Below are positions 22,176 to 35,473 of a stretch of DNA of 64,000 nucleotides, in pieces (position 1 is the stretch's first letter; every line of letters begins with the position of its first letter). Location of the stretch: NCBI RefSeq assembly GCF_048544455.1, contig NC_133537.1, forward strand, positions 74,782,166 to 74,846,165. The letters run 5' to 3'. Origin of the DNA: Silene latifolia. Lineage: Eukaryota; Streptophyta; Magnoliopsida; Caryophyllales; Caryophyllaceae. The translations under genes were made by a program, and so were the position numbers. A model generated the notes under the pieces. The model made no database searches and was not told the origin of the DNA. It saw only the letters and a list, made by a program, of their open reading frames with translations.

Positions 22176-22339
22176 ACTTAGTTATAATGAAAAAAAATAT
22201 TATAAGACTTTAACTTTTACTTATAATTATTTGTTTACATACATGATTACAATATTTCTTTCAATGAAAATAGAAGATAAATACATACACACCTACCGTT
22301 TATTACTTATGCGAGAAAAACAAATAATAAATAAATTTC

Positions 22340-24700
22340 GCTATCGTAGAGATAATAATAGAAACTCTAATAAAAGACCTCTAAGACAATACTTAAGAAC
22401 TCAAAAGAGTTTAGGTTGCTGACACGTAAGTTCAAAGATGACTCATATTTATAATCATAAGAATATAGGATCACTCCAATAAGACTCTTTATACTTTATA
22501 TTAATCATATCTATATTATTTATCAATGTGAGACAAATAACATAATAAGAAATACACCATATTTTTCGTACTTAGTACTATATTATGTTCGTACGTTTTT
22601 GTTTTCTATTTTTTTATCATAATTAAAATATGTGCAAATAATAAGAAATATATACTCTAATGATAGCATTTTTTTACCACGAATCTAATTATATAATTTC
22701 CATAATTTTTGTTTTTTACGATACTTTTTTATCAAATGAAATATATAAGTGTTTATATAAAAATTATAAACGATCACTTAAATATAATATAGGAAATGTG
22801 TATCATAATAATTAAAATATTCTCCACTTTATTTTTTATATCATATTGTAAGAGCTCTCTAAGACAATACCTGTGAGACTCAAAATATTTTGGGTTGATC
22901 TCTAAGTTTAAAGGATGCATTCTATTTATGATCATAGGATCACCCATCTTATGTTAATCTTTCGATGTGGGACAATTCTATTATTTAGTAAAATTTTGGC
23001 TAGGATCGAAAGAAAGCTATGTACGTTCAATTTAGGATACATAACATACTAAGAAGTATACCATCTGTACTATGTGCAAATACTATGAAACATATACTTT
23101 AATGATAACATTTTTTTACCATGAATTTAATCATATTATTTTTAACTATATCATAGGATCATCTACCTAGCTTATGCCAATTATTGATCTTTGGGAATAT
23201 AGAATAAGTATTTTCACTAATCTAATTGTTTAAATTACATATTTTTATTTTTTCTTCCTGGCTCGAATTTTAATATGAAATGGAGGAATCAATAAAATGT
23301 ATAAACAATGTAAAATGCTTTTTTTCCCTGGTGCGATTTCGATAAATGGTTAAAAATAACGTTGTGTTTTAGTTTTACTCAAATGTTATGAGGCATATAA
23401 TTACCTATATTTGAAAGTTAAAAAGATTTAGTTCTACTATTTATCAAAGTAAAAAGCTAATTATTGATTTGTTTGTGTATTCACGATCTTTTTATATAAC
23501 ACCTGATTTTATTATATTTTATAAATTTTATATCTTAGTGTAGAGATTATCATTATTTATGACAAATTAATAACCAATTTACGTATATTTAGCACCATTT
23601 TATTTTAAGTTGTGATTTTGACATAAATGAAGTTATTTATACTATCGATTGTCTTAAAATAATCATATTATAATATTACTAATATGTAATCACCTTTGTA
23701 ATTATTTACGTGATTAATATTTGTATGTAATTCTAAGTAACTGAGTCGTGCCGTTAATACAAACTCTTATATGAGTTATCTAAGATAATATTTGTGAGAC
23801 TTAAAATATATCAGAGCTCTCTAAGACAATACTTGAGAGACTCAAAATAATTTGGGTTGATAAGTAAGTTTGAAGGATGAATCATATTTATAATCATGAG
23901 ATCGACCCACCTTATGATAATTTTCCGATGCGGGACAATTCAACTATTTGTACGTAGTATATTCATAACACCTCCATTATTTTTCAATGTGGAACGAATA
24001 ATATACTTAGAAATACAACATATTTTTCGAACTTACTTTGACATCCAACCCGATTTAATAATAAGCAAATACTATACTATCTATTAATATTCGTACGTTT
24101 TTTTTTTCTATTTTTTTATCATAATTAAAATATTTGTAAATGATATGAAACCAATACTCTAATTATAACATTTTTTTTACCACAAATCTAATTATATAAT
24201 TTTCATACTTTTTTTTACGATGTTTTTTTGTCAAATGGTATAAGTTTTTATATAAAAATTATAAACTTCACTTAAATATAATATAGAAAATATATATCAT
24301 ATTTTGGAGATAATGATACAAATTCTTAAGAGCTCTTTAAGACAATACTTAAGAGACTCAAAAGATTTTTGGTTGATACCTAAGTTCCAAGGATGCCTCC
24401 TATTTATAATCATAGGATCACCCCACTTTATACTAATCTTTTAATGTGGGACAATTCTATTATTTATACGTAGTATATTTACCTCACCAACATTATTTTT
24501 CAATTTGGTACATATACTATGAAATACACAATTTTTAACATGTGCAAATTATATGAAATTTATACTCTATTGATAGCATTTTTTACCACGAATCTAATTA
24601 TATTATTTTCATAATTTTTTAAATAATGTTTTTTTGTCAAATGAAATGTAAAATTTTTCATGTAAAAATAGAAACATAACTTGAATATAAATTAGGAAAT
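22340..24700. repeat. AT-rich tandem array with units of about 0.45-0.5 kb
   Basis: A block starting GAGCTCTCTAAGACAATAC and running through GGATCACCCCAC-like and GATGTGGGACAATTCTATT segments recurs near 22373, 22853, 23815 and 24331. A second block of the same unit, TGCAAATA..ACTCTAATGATAGCATTTTTTTACCACGAATCTAATTATAT-like, recurs near 22629, 23074, 24132 and 24539. Steps are about 480, 960 and 516 bp, consistent with decayed tandem units of roughly half a kilobase. No coding sequence. Confidence 0.75.
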
Positions 24701-25151
24701 ATATACTATATACTATATTATAATAATTAAAAGAAGAGATATTTTACATGGTAACCCTGTGTTTTTTTTCGTTTTCTAAATGGTAACCTCATTTTCACCA
24801 AAAACGCCTTTGACTGGCCATAACTCACAACCAAAAGTTACGAAAGTGACGATTTTTTTTCCAAATCAAAGATATCATAAAAGCGCTCAATTTGAAAAAA
24901 AAAAATGTCGCTTTCGGAACTTACCACAAAGAGGTATGGTCAGTCAAAGTTTAAAGTTTGACTGACCGTAATTCTTGCCACGAGTTCAAAAACTGACAAT
25001 TTTTTTTTCTAGATTAAAGATTCGTAAAGCCGATCAATTTGAAAAAAGAAATCGGTCGAAAATTATTATTTATGAAACTTTCCTAAATTAAATTTTGATG
25101 ATGCGGACAGCTTAGAATCGCTCGAAAAAAAAAGCCTCTTTTATAACTATA

Positions 25152-25185
25152 CTAGATTTAATGCCCGTACGATGTACAAGCTAGA
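25152..25185 (-). mobile_element. Second minus-strand Helitron 3' end
   Basis: On the minus strand a weak stem GTACATCGTACGGGC precedes ATTAAAT and CTAG (25155-25152), then T. It resembles the end at 22140 in layout, so the two may belong to related families. Confidence 0.45.
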
Positions 25186-27923
25186 TGCAGATATCTAAAC
25201 TTTGTGTCTAATAGGAGTTTCAAATTTTAATTCATACCCAAACTTATAATGGATAACAATATCCATTATGAAATCAAGTACGTGGATTTTCGTTATTAAT
25301 TAGATTTGCATGGACAAACTTAACCCATGCACAACCTTATTTTTTTATATAGATATATTCAAACTCTCGTGTAAGATTACCTTATAAATAAAATTTGTAA
25401 AGAGGTCTTTTAATATCTTCATTTTCATTCTAATGAACTATGCATATGGTATTTGTACTAACTATTAACATATCCACTTTACACAACCTTTATGTAAATA
25501 TAGAAGCCCGCATGCCCTAAGAACGACCTAATATCTCGAGTGTTAGTTGGATAAGGCAATGATTGAATGACATCAACCACTACGAACTACCTTATCTACA
25601 ACCCTTATAAATGTCTAAACTTCTAAAAATTGGTTGCTTCTGAATAGTAGGACAGTGGATTTTGTGCTCCTCACGTGAGGCACAATTTTTGCACTGTTGC
25701 TCTCTGTTTTTGCTTACGTATTATTCCTGCTTTCTTACTTTTTTCTTGCTTCTCTTTGTCTATCGTCCTCCTTCTTTCCTAGATCTGGTTAGTTTCTACT
25801 CTTTCACTCTTCTTTTCTGCGTCTAATCATCTCTAATCATCTATCATTATTTCTCCTTATACACGGATTCCTGTTAAGTTTGTTAAGTCTCCTCTTCATT
25901 ATTTTTGACATTCATTCATTCTCCATTTCTCTATCTCTTAATTTTTCCTTATTTTCCCTTTTCCAAGCTTCCAAGGTGCTCCTTTCAATTACCCATCGAT
26001 ATTTTGGTATGCTACATGTGCGGGGTCCATCAATTGGTTGATGATCTCTGGGTGAAGAAACAATTGATAATCGATTACACTGGTTGCCGTTTCCCCTTCG
26101 TCAGGCCGTCCTGGAGATTCCAAGGTGATTTTTTTTTAATTATAGTGTTTCTTGATTGAATGTTTTCTATTTTAGATGATTGATTTTAGGGTTTTATAGG
26201 TGGTTTATTCAGTTTTAGAGTTGATTTTTGGGGGTTTTTGGTTGACTGATACCATTTTTTAGCTTATTGTTAATGTATAAGAACCATTGATTGCATTAAT
26301 TGAACCATAGCCCCTTCTTTATTTCCCTTTCCAATTCTCAATTCGTTTCCTCCATCATTTGATTGTTGGTTGTTTTAATATGGGTTGTTTTAATACGGGT
26401 TGTTTTAATACGAGTTCAGAAAATGCAATTGTCATTTATACGGGTTGCTTTGGTCTTATGTTGTATTCATCATTGATTTGTCTATGTATAGAACGTCGGA
26501 GTAGAAAATGATGGCATCAATGGTGGCTGAAAGTGACAAGTGACGGTGGAGCGTTGGCGGTTGTATCCCACTTTCAGTTTTAGTTTACACTCACACTTGT
26601 TTTTTCCTTCTCATATTTTTTTTCCCTGATTTGATCTTGTCGTCATCGCCTTACTAGGTTGTAGAGCAGGATTCATTCTCCAACCAAATCTGCTTTAGGG
26701 TTGCAGATCATTACTCGGGGATGCCGACTGTGGTGTTACTATGTGTGAGCACATTGCTTTGTCTTTTAGTTCAGATCTATTTGTGTTTAAAACCCACATC
26801 TTATTGATCTGTTTAAGCTTAATTATAATAGGCTTTGAATTAGTAAATTAGGGGATACTAATTGGTCATTTTGTAAAGGTTACTTATAGCTAATTATGCC
26901 TTTTGTAGATTGAAATTAAACGTATCCTTATTTATCTAATTAAGTTACTCACCCTGGCCTTAAAATCAAAAGTTTAGTGATCTGTTCTAGGTTGATTCTA
27001 GCTTTTTATGACGATTAATTTGGGATTACATAGATAGTGAATCGTTCTGTTGAAAGTTAGCTTGAACTTTTTTTAGTTGGTCAATTTGATTTCTTCTAAT
27101 TTCGGTCCGGTTATGCTTATTTTGTTATACTAACAGACATTCATTAATAAGGTTTTCAAAATTGGTGATCAATAGTAGAAAATGTAAATCCTAAAAGAGG
27201 TTATCCTAGGACTGGATTATGTATTGTTGGAAACCTTTCTTACCTTTGATACTCATTTGTTGGTTGTATCATCCGAGCGTCGTAATCCACAAGGGCGTCA
27301 CTTGTGATGGGTCAACTAAGCAAGCTGTTACCATGATCATTTATTAAATTCAGGTAATCATACTATTACTTAATTGGTTTCTCTGTTCTTTAAATGTGAA
27401 TGTTTGATTCAGTGGCGTAGAGTAACCTAAGAAGGATGTTATTTGCAATTTGGCAGTTTGTTTGTTCTGCTACTTACTTTAGTGGTGAACATCATTAAGT
27501 ACCACGGACTGCACAGTTCCAATTCAGGCTATTCAAGGTCCATAAAAATATAAGGTATATGGCCCTTTTTCTGAGTCAAAAACTCACTATTATTTGTCTT
27601 TGAAACAGTGGAATAAAGTACCTTTGTTCATTATTATTCACCTATGGAACATGGTGAAAAGAAAAGGGTAAACTTACTGAGTTGGTTGTAAATAGATGAA
27701 GAAACATGAGTATAAGCACACCATTATCAAGTTGTTGGTGAAGATGATGATGATTACAGTGTTGCTTTTGTCATTGATGGAGGGAAAGAGAGGCGGAGTA
27801 TTATAATTTTTGGGGTATTGGAAACTTGATTAGCACTGTTTTTATTTAGGCCATTAATCAAAAGCTGCTAAATACTTTTGTTGACGTTAACCATGCTTTT
27901 TGTTGAGTAAATAATTACCTTGT
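25186..27923. other. No recognised gene
   Basis: AT-rich sequence with scattered short open frames (for example 25905-26159) that resemble no known protein. It forms the left flank of the Athila-type element and may be Helitron body. A pyrimidine-rich stretch at 25740-25990 was the only compositional feature noted. Confidence 0.5.
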
Positions 27924-27928
27924 AATAT

Positions 27929-29359
27929 TGACAGGGCAGTCGTATACCTATCAAAAATACCAACTGGCTCTAACTAATATAGCTAGGGAAGTCGGGTCGA
28001 TCTCCACAGGGAGATGGGAAGATGTCAGCTTTGTCTAAGTTCGTCTCGGTAACCAAAATGGGGGGTTTTAATTGATTGATTCTAAACTAATGATAAAGAT
28101 AGGGAAGAGAAAATAAGAGAATAAAGATTAACCAAGTAGAGAAAACAGCTAAGACAGACGGTTCACCATAATTATTCGGTCAAGTAATCTAGGTCTCAGG
28201 TCAATGCAAATACGGTCTGAGGGGCAGTGAATATCGCCTTTCGGTCTCAATTCACCCTAAAGCACAAATATCTTAGCTTTCGCCCTAACTATAATGCCCT
28301 ATTGTTCGCTACTAGTCTCGCCTATTCCAACCTTTCGGTCCAGGTCAAGGGTCACTAAGATATAAATGCCTAATTGCGTCGACTCAATTAAACAGATACA
28401 ATTAATTGCAGCAGTTAACAACAAAGATTATACCAGCATTAACCCAATAGATCGATTACTTTCCCTTCATAATTATGGATCCCCTATAGTCTTAACAGAG
28501 GGGAATTAGCTACGCATCATCATTGAATTACCAACAATAACATATAGATAATCAAAACTAAACATTATAACAAACTAATAAAGATCGAATTAAAGCAATT
28601 ATGATAACAATAAAGGAGAGAAGGAATTGAAGCAATAATTAAGATTAAGAGATTAAAGAAGAATGATAGTACCGATACAAATCCGAATCCGAGTAGCAAA
28701 AGTGTAGAAAGAAAGCAAAATCCAATGAACAGTAGCAAGGTATAGAGTAAAAGTAAGTAAGAGAGAATAGAGAGGAAGAGAGGAGTTACGTTGTTCCCTC
28801 CTTCGGACTTATACGAAATTACTCTCTAAATCTAACCTATGGACTAATTACAAAAGCCCATACGAAAATTAGGCGGAAAAAGTCTATAGAAAGATAAACC
28901 ACTCGATCGAGTGGAAATAAACCACTCGATCGAGTAACTAGCCATCAAACCTCTCGATCGAGTGGAAATAAACCACTCGATCGAGCACTCCTTGCAATGT
29001 CTTCTTTTGTGTAAGCTTGAACTGCTCGATCGAGCAACTCCAATATATAAAGCATTCGATCGAGTAGAAAATCTACTCGATCGAGCTATCTTGGTCCGTA
29101 AGACATCAAAATACTTCCCGAAACTAGCTCACACGTCGTCCAAGTGTTAGATTTCCAAGCTCCGGCTCCTCGTTCTCCATAAATGCATGCAAATGGGACG
29201 AATTAGGCTCGATTTAGCTCCTCTTTGGTTTATTCCTGCAAATTACATAAAACGAACCAAAGTAGAATATTCGGGGGTATTTGTAGCTAGATGCTACATA
29301 AATAGTACAGAAATGCGTGTAAAAATGAGGTAAAAACCTTATATAAAATACACGCATCA
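27929..29359 (-). repeat. 3' LTR of the Athila-type element
   Basis: Opens on the minus strand TGATGCGTGTATTTTATATAAGG (a TATA-like box lies within the first 25 bp) and ends CCTGTCA. Contains seven CGATCG-centred palindromes at 28904-29083. Confidence 0.95.
28899..29085. repeat. CGATCG palindrome lattice in the 3' LTR
   Basis: Seven copies with cores at 28904, 28927, 28955, 28978, 29027, 29057 and 29078. Steps are 23, 28, 23, 49, 30, 21, so a 51 bp register is kept with one site missing. Confidence 0.95.
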
Positions 29360-29378
29360 AATCTCCCCAAACCAAACC
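29360..29378 (-). promoter_or_regulatory. Polypurine tract
   Basis: Minus strand GGTTTGGTTTGGGGAGATT directly precedes the 3' LTR, the plus-strand priming site for reverse transcription. Confidence 0.8.
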
Positions 29379-30942
29379 TTTGCTTGTCCCCAAGCAAAAT
29401 ATGAATGCAACTAAGAATGAACAGTGGAACGGGACCAACTCACAGCTACAAATCACCCACTAAAACCAGTTTAATGCAACAAACGACAAAGTGGCAAGTG
29501 AGAAGTGCAAACGAGTTAAATCAATGTTTCAAACTTACTGAACCGTCGACCTTGCAAGACTCAAAAGATATTGGACTCTCACGGTTCGCTCATCACTCAA
29601 AATTAGGCATAAGGTGAGTATATATGTGAAAGATAGAAAGAAGTAAAGTCACTCACCTAACTCGACCTATAAGAACATGGATGCAGTTAACATGAATAAA
29701 GTCTCTACAACCGTACATACGCATTCTAACCATACTAATGACCAAGACACATGCCGAGGACTTACATTTGGGTAAGTGAGGTAATGGGTGAGAAGGGGCT
29801 AAAATGAATTTGGATATGTGGAGTTAATAGCCAGGCTAGTAACAACAGATCCAAATTTGAACTGCATCCCAACTTCATACTCAATATAGCAAAATGAAAT
29901 GGTGCAAATTCCATGCACTCTACTCACGAAACACCAAAAACTCGTCAACTCCCCATAAGATATAAGTAAAACATGGGAGTGAAAATCATTATACAATTCC
30001 TCTTTTTTTTCTTCGCACATGATTTTTCTTTCTTTCTTCTTTTCTTATTTCGTTCTCTTTTTCATTTCATTTTTTTTTTCATTCATCATTTTCCTTTCAT
30101 TCCCTTCAATTCTTCCACCAACTTCTGAAATCAAATAAAATAACCGTATTGCAATAAAACATTCCAACAACTACTCGTCACTAGCTCGGTAGGGTATGAA
30201 GTATTATAGAAAGTAGCTAATAGGACAAAAAGGCAATTTGGCTATGTGGGGCTCATGGGTAGAATGAAATAAAGGGAACTGCCTCTCCTAACATGTGTCA
30301 CCATCCACAGACCGAATGCATACAGGTATTAAGAAGACTAGACTCATGCTTATGCAAATTGATGTTACATGCCTTAAAGAGAGTACTACTCACATCCTAA
30401 ATGAAACCGGTCATGAATGTCACCAGTTTAATAAGCTCTAACCTCAGAATGTAATGTAGCTTGCCGATATATGAATCAAGTCTATTCGTTCAGATAAGAG
30501 AGAAACAAAAACTCGTAGATCATGCACATAATCATGCCAACTAAATGTCAAGAATATGCAAGGCTCAAGTAAGGATTCAATGTAGCGTCAAAGTTCAAAC
30601 GTTCCGACTCAAATTAAACATGAAATTTTTTGAATTTTTATGATTTTTTTGAATTAATTAAAACAACAATGCATGAGAAAATAATTAAACGTGCAAACGG
30701 AAATGCAAGAAAACATGCAGACACAGATATGGATGCATACCTCCCCAAACCAAACCGTACAATGCCCTCATTGTACTAAAAATAGGGAAAGAAATGCAAA
30801 CTGAAGAGAAAAGGAAGAGTGGAGTCGGAAAACTTACAAAACGTCATATAGAGTGACCTCCCCAAACCGACCATGAACATGGGAGGTCAAAGAAAGTCAA
30901 GCAGTAGCTCCATAGACGTCAAATAGCAGCTGGAAGGCGAAA
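29379..30942 (-). other. 3' noncoding region of the Athila-type element
   Basis: About 1.6 kb between the palindrome lattice and the polypurine tract. It has no env-like or other open frame; a pyrimidine-rich tract lies at 29998-30110. Confidence 0.6.
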
Positions 30943-31130
30943 CCACTCGATCGAGTAGCTTAGAATTGCTCGATCGAGTAAACTGGTAGCTGGAAGGACT
31001 CGATCGAGTAGAAAACTACTCGATCGAGTAAACGTGATTTTGGCTCTGGTCGATCGAGTAGATATATCACTCGATCGAGTGAATACTACCCAAAAAGTGC
31101 TCGATCGAGTAGAAAAACTACTCGATTGAG
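30943..31130. repeat. CGATCG palindrome lattice in the 3' noncoding region
   Basis: Eight copies with cores at 30948, 30971, 31001, 31021, 31051, 31072, 31102 and 31123 (CGATTG). Steps are 23, 30, 20, 30, 21, 30, 21. The region lies between the integrase stop and the polypurine tract and is not coding. Confidence 0.97.
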
Positions 31131-31311
31131 TGACTGGACCTGCAAAATACGCGTTAAAAGCAAGGGAAGCATAAAAAAGTTCGTAAAACAGCGTCTAAAG
31201 TTCAACATAAAGCTAAGGAAAAATAAAACGTTCAACAAAAGTACAATAAAACAGTCTGGGCTGCCTCCCAGAGAGCGCTGGTTTAAGAGGTCCCGCACGA
31301 CCTTTCTGGCA

Positions 31312-32373
31312 TCAATTTACTGGCGCGTCTAGCTCGTCGAAGTACAAGACTTCAACACGATTGTCTGCTTCATTTGCCTCGTGATAATGCTTCACATATT
31401 GTCCATTCACCTTGAACCTACTACCTTCGGAATCTTCGAGCTCCACGGATCCAAATTTGGTAACAGCTGTCACCGTATAAGGACAACTCCACCTGGACTT
31501 CAGCTTGCTAGGAAATAATCTCAATCGGGCATTAAACAGCAGCACCTTTTGCCCAACATGAAACTCCCGAGGTAGAATTCTCTTGTCATGCCATCTCTTC
31601 GTCTTTTCTTTGTATATGCGCGAGCTATCATAGGCATTTAGCCTAAACTCTTCCAACTCATCTAGCTACAAAAGACGATTCTGACCACACAACTTAGGAT
31701 CAAAGTTAAGCTCACGAATTGCCCACCAAGCCTTACATTCCAATTCAACAGGTAAGTGACATGATTTCCCATAAACTAACCTATAAGGTGATGCACCAAT
31801 TGGTGTCTTAAAGGCAGTTCTGTAGGCCCATAGTGTGTCCTCTAACTTAAGACTTCAGTCCTTCCGTGATTTAGAAACTACCTTAGACAAGATCTCTTTC
31901 AACTCGCGATTAGAGACCTCAACCTGACCACTAGTTTGGGGATGATACCCCAAACCACGCCGGTGTTGGACACCAACTTTAGACAGAATAGAAGTTAGTT
32001 TCTTTTCCTTAAAGTGCATTCCCCCATCACTAATGACGACCCTAGGGACACCAAATCGGGGAAATATGACCTTTTTGAACATTTTTATCACGGTCTTGGC
32101 ATCACAATGAGGTGAGGCAATGGCCTCAACCCATTTCGACACATAATCTACAGCCACTAAGATATACCTGTTACCTTTACTAGAGGGGAACGGTCCTTGG
32201 AAATCAATGCCCCAGACATCGAAAACCTCAACCTCTAAGATGCCATTTTGTGGCATCTCATGTCTCTTTGAAATGTTCCCTGATCGTTGGCAAGCATCAC
32301 AAGCTGAAACAAAAGACTTAGCATCAGCAAACAAAGAAGGCCAGTAAAAACCAGACTGAAGTACCTTAGCCAC
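31312..32373 (-). pseudogene. Athila-type integrase, with stops
   Basis: The frame from 32373 (AKVLQSGFYWPSLFADA, CDACQRSGNIS) holds the zinc-binding end and core: VWGIDFQGPFPSS (first Asp), DYVSKWVEAIA, FGVPRVVISDGGMHF (second Asp), GYHPQTSGQVEVSNRELK (Glu). A TGA near 31853 replaces a probable Trp. The frame resumes as [24 protein letters not shown], is cut again by a TAG near 31665, and ends with 31312-31656 (WHDKRILPREFHVGQKVLLFN ... FDELDAPVN). Confidence 0.88.
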
Positions 32374-32429
32374 GGTGCGCGATGGACCGTGGTGAACACC
32401 ATAGGAAGAGGAGTGACAGCCTTCCAGGA

Positions 32430-33941
32430 CTACTTTGGCCTCCTACTGCGGAATACACCATCTGTAGAGACCGTCTGCACATTCCTTAAACAAATAAGGA
32501 TCATCCGTAAAATCCGCTTAGCGTTATACGTAAAACGCTTCCTCTGCTGATGAGAAAGGTCAGGCGGCAGCTTGCCACTGACAACGAAGTTAGCTATATC
32601 TTCATACCAATGCTCTTGGTTAACAATAGACGATATAACAGCAATTAAAGTATCGTTAGGGAAAGAGTCATCAATAGGTAGAGAATCTTCCCCTTCTTGT
32701 CGCATCAGTCGCGACAAGTGATCAGCTACAACGTTCTCAGCTCCTTTCTTATCTTTAATCTGCAAATCAAACTCCTGAAGAAGGAGTATCCATCTCAATA
32801 GCCGTGGTTTAGCCTCCTTCTTAGCAAGGAGATGCCTCAAAGCTGCATGGTCAGTAAAAACAGTAGCTTCTGACCCAACTAAATAAGAACGAAACTTCTC
32901 TAAGGCATAAACTACAGCTAGCAGCTCCTTCTCAGTGGTAGTGTACTTCACTTGAGCCTCATCCAGAGTTTGGCTCACATAGTAGATAGCATTCAGAGCT
33001 TTGTCTTTCCTTTGGCCTAGCACTGCTCCTAGTGCATAGTCACTGGCATCACACATTATCTCAAACGGCACGTCCCAGTCGGGAGGCTGTATGATCGGCG
33101 AAGAGACTAAAGCCTGCTTTAACCTGTGAAAAGCAGAAAGACACTCATCAGTAAACACAAAAGGGGCATCCTTAAGTAGCAACTGTGTAAGTGGTTTAGC
33201 AATTTTTGAGAAGTCCTTGATAAACCGGCGATAAAAACCGGCGTGGCCAAGGAAACTTCTCACCCCCTTAACATTAACAGGAGGTGGTAATTGCTGAATC
33301 ACTTCCACCTTTGCTTTATCAACCTCTATTCCCCTATCAGAAACTAAGTGCCCTAAGACAACTCCCTTGTTGACCATAAAGTGGCACTTCTCCCAGTTCA
33401 GCACAAGATTAACCTCAATGCAGCGCTGCAACACTTTCTCAAGGTTAGACAGACAGTTAGAAAAATCACTTCCATATACACTGAAATCGTCCATGAAAAC
33501 TTCCATAATAGACTCAATATACTCTGAAAATATCCCCATCATGCACCTTTGAAAGGTGGCAGGGGCATTACACAAACCAAAAGGCATCCTGCGATAAGCA
33601 AAAACGCCCTGAGGACAAGTAAATGTAGTCTTTGCTTGATCGTCTGGGTGTATAGGGATCTGAAAGAACCCTGAATACCCGTCTAAATAGCAGAAAATCT
33701 TATGAGAAGCTAACCTTTCTACCATTTGATCAATAAAAGGAAGGGGAAAGTGATCTTTCTTGGTGGCGGCATTAAGCTGTCTGTAATCTATACACATCCG
33801 CCAACCAGTCACTACTCGAGTAGGTATTAACTCATTCTTATCATTCTTAACTACAGTTGTCCCTCCTTTCTTCGGGACCACCTGCACTGGACTCACCCAT
33901 TTAGAGTGACCAACAGAATAAATAATACCTGCGTCGAGCAA
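32430..33941 (-). pseudogene. Athila-type reverse transcriptase and RNase H
   Basis: 503-codon open frame. Reverse transcriptase motifs in order: [58 protein letters not shown], and the catalytic [10 protein letters not shown] near residue 160. RNase H follows: [38 protein letters not shown], then DHLSRL. The catalytic Asp residues are present. The frame is lost at about 32450 in [12 protein letters not shown], where a shift leads into the integrase region. Confidence 0.93.
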
Positions 33942-33960
33942 GCCTTCATTACCTCGGCCA

Positions 33961-34580
33961 TCACAACATCCCGCATCTTCGGTTCATCTGCGCCGACTTT
34001 GTCGCAAGGTTTGTGATCTTCCTCCACTCTATCCTGTGCATACAAATATCGGGACTAATCCCCTTGATATCGTCCAATGAATAACCCAGTGCTTTCCTGT
34101 TTTTCTTAAGTACAGCTAACAAAGAGGTTAGCTGATCATTATCAAGCTTAGCACTAACAATGATCGTAAATTGCTCAGTATCGTCTAAGAAAACATATTT
34201 TAGATGAGAAGGGAGAGGCTTACGCTCTGGTACCTTTACCTCAATGGAGCAAAGAGTGTTAATCATCTGTTCCACTTGCTCTCCTCGCCTTCGGTGAGTT
34301 CGGGCTCATCTAAATCATCAACAAGCAAATCCAACACAGCGTCATCGTCATCTGGGCTATCTGCACACGCATCAAAAAGCATAAGAGCTTCTAGTGGGTC
34401 CTTCATAAAAGAATCCGACCAGAAGTCATAAATAGACTCGTCAATAATATCAACCGAATAGCAAGTATCCTCTATCATTGGCCGAGCCAAAGTACTAGGC
34501 AGACTGAAAGTGATCGCGTCTTCCCCTACTGCAAGAGTCAAACGCCCTTGTTTGACATCAATAACGGCCAAATTGTACAA
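33961..34580 (-). pseudogene. Athila-type linker before reverse transcriptase, in pieces
   Basis: Two short frames, 34263-34580 (SLPSTLARPMIEDTCYSVD, acidic) and 33961-34275 (PLPSHLKYVFLDDTEQFTI, SLDDIKGISPDICMHRI), correspond to the conserved run between protease and reverse transcriptase in Athila pol. A frameshift separates them and another separates them from the reverse transcriptase frame. Confidence 0.75.
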
Positions 34581-34717
34581 AGGAATGGTCTTCCTAAGAT
34601 AATTGGGGTCCAGGTGTCCTCGGCTATATCTAAAACAATGAAATCCACTGGGATAAAGAGCTTGCCTATTTTCACAGCCACGTCCTCTAAGACACCTAAG
34701 GGCTTCCTAAAGATCTA

Positions 34718-35473
34718 TCACCATCGTAGGGTAATGTTAGTCACTTTAAGATGACTCATGTTCAGTTTCTTGCAGACAGATAGGGGCATGACATTGACGC
34801 TGGCTCCTAAGTCACAAAGAGCCTTATCAATAACCACATTGCCTATAATACAGGTAATAAAAAAGCTGCCCGGGTCTTTCATTTTGGGTGGAGCCTTGTT
34901 TAAAAGCAAATTACTAGACTCTTCCATAAATGAAACTGTCTCAAATTCACTTAAATCTCTCTTACGCGTCACAATATCTTTCATAAACTTAGCGTAAGTA
35001 GGTACCTGAGTAATAAGTTCGGTAAAAGGGACAGTTACCTGGAGGTTCTTCACAACGTCCACAAACTTACCGTACTGTCGCTCGATCTTTGCGTCCTTCA
35101 GACGACCTGGGAAGGGCACTCTGGTAGCAATGAGTGGACCTGCAACTTTCTCTTTACCTTTATCAGTGCGTGACGTCTCCACAGCAGGGGGAAGATGACA
35201 CGGTAGCGGAATTAGATAGTAAAATAGGATCTCCGCCGCTTCTGGTACTCGATCGAGTACTTTTATCACTCGATCGAGTGATTTCATGTTGAGAAATACT
35301 CGATTGACCACTTTCCTCACTCGATCGACCATTCCTTTTTTCTGCCTTACTCGATCGAGCATTTTTATCACTCGATCGAGTGATTTCTTCAGCAAACTTA
35401 CTCGATCGAGTAAGAATATCACTCGATCGACCATCTTCGATTTGTGCACTTCTCGATCGACCATAATTATCAC
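34718..35473 (-). pseudogene. Athila-type aspartic protease region
   Basis: The open frame contains the PFPGRLKDAKIERQYGKFVDV block, VPTYAKFMKDIVTRKRDL, then ALCDLGASVNVMPLSV with the protease Asp in DLGAS, all typical of the Athila Gag-protease junction. Its first 90 residues are the palindrome lattice read in another frame (LDRV repeats). It lies in a different frame from gag, either by mutation or by programmed frameshifting; a mutation is the simpler reading because stops and shifts occur throughout this copy. The frame is lost after NITLRW. Confidence 0.8.

Noticed and set aside
29214-29456. Minus-strand open frame at the LTR edge of the Athila-type element
   Set aside because: It crosses the LTR start and the polypurine tract; a similar frame occurs in the other LTR with a different continuation, so it is noncoding.
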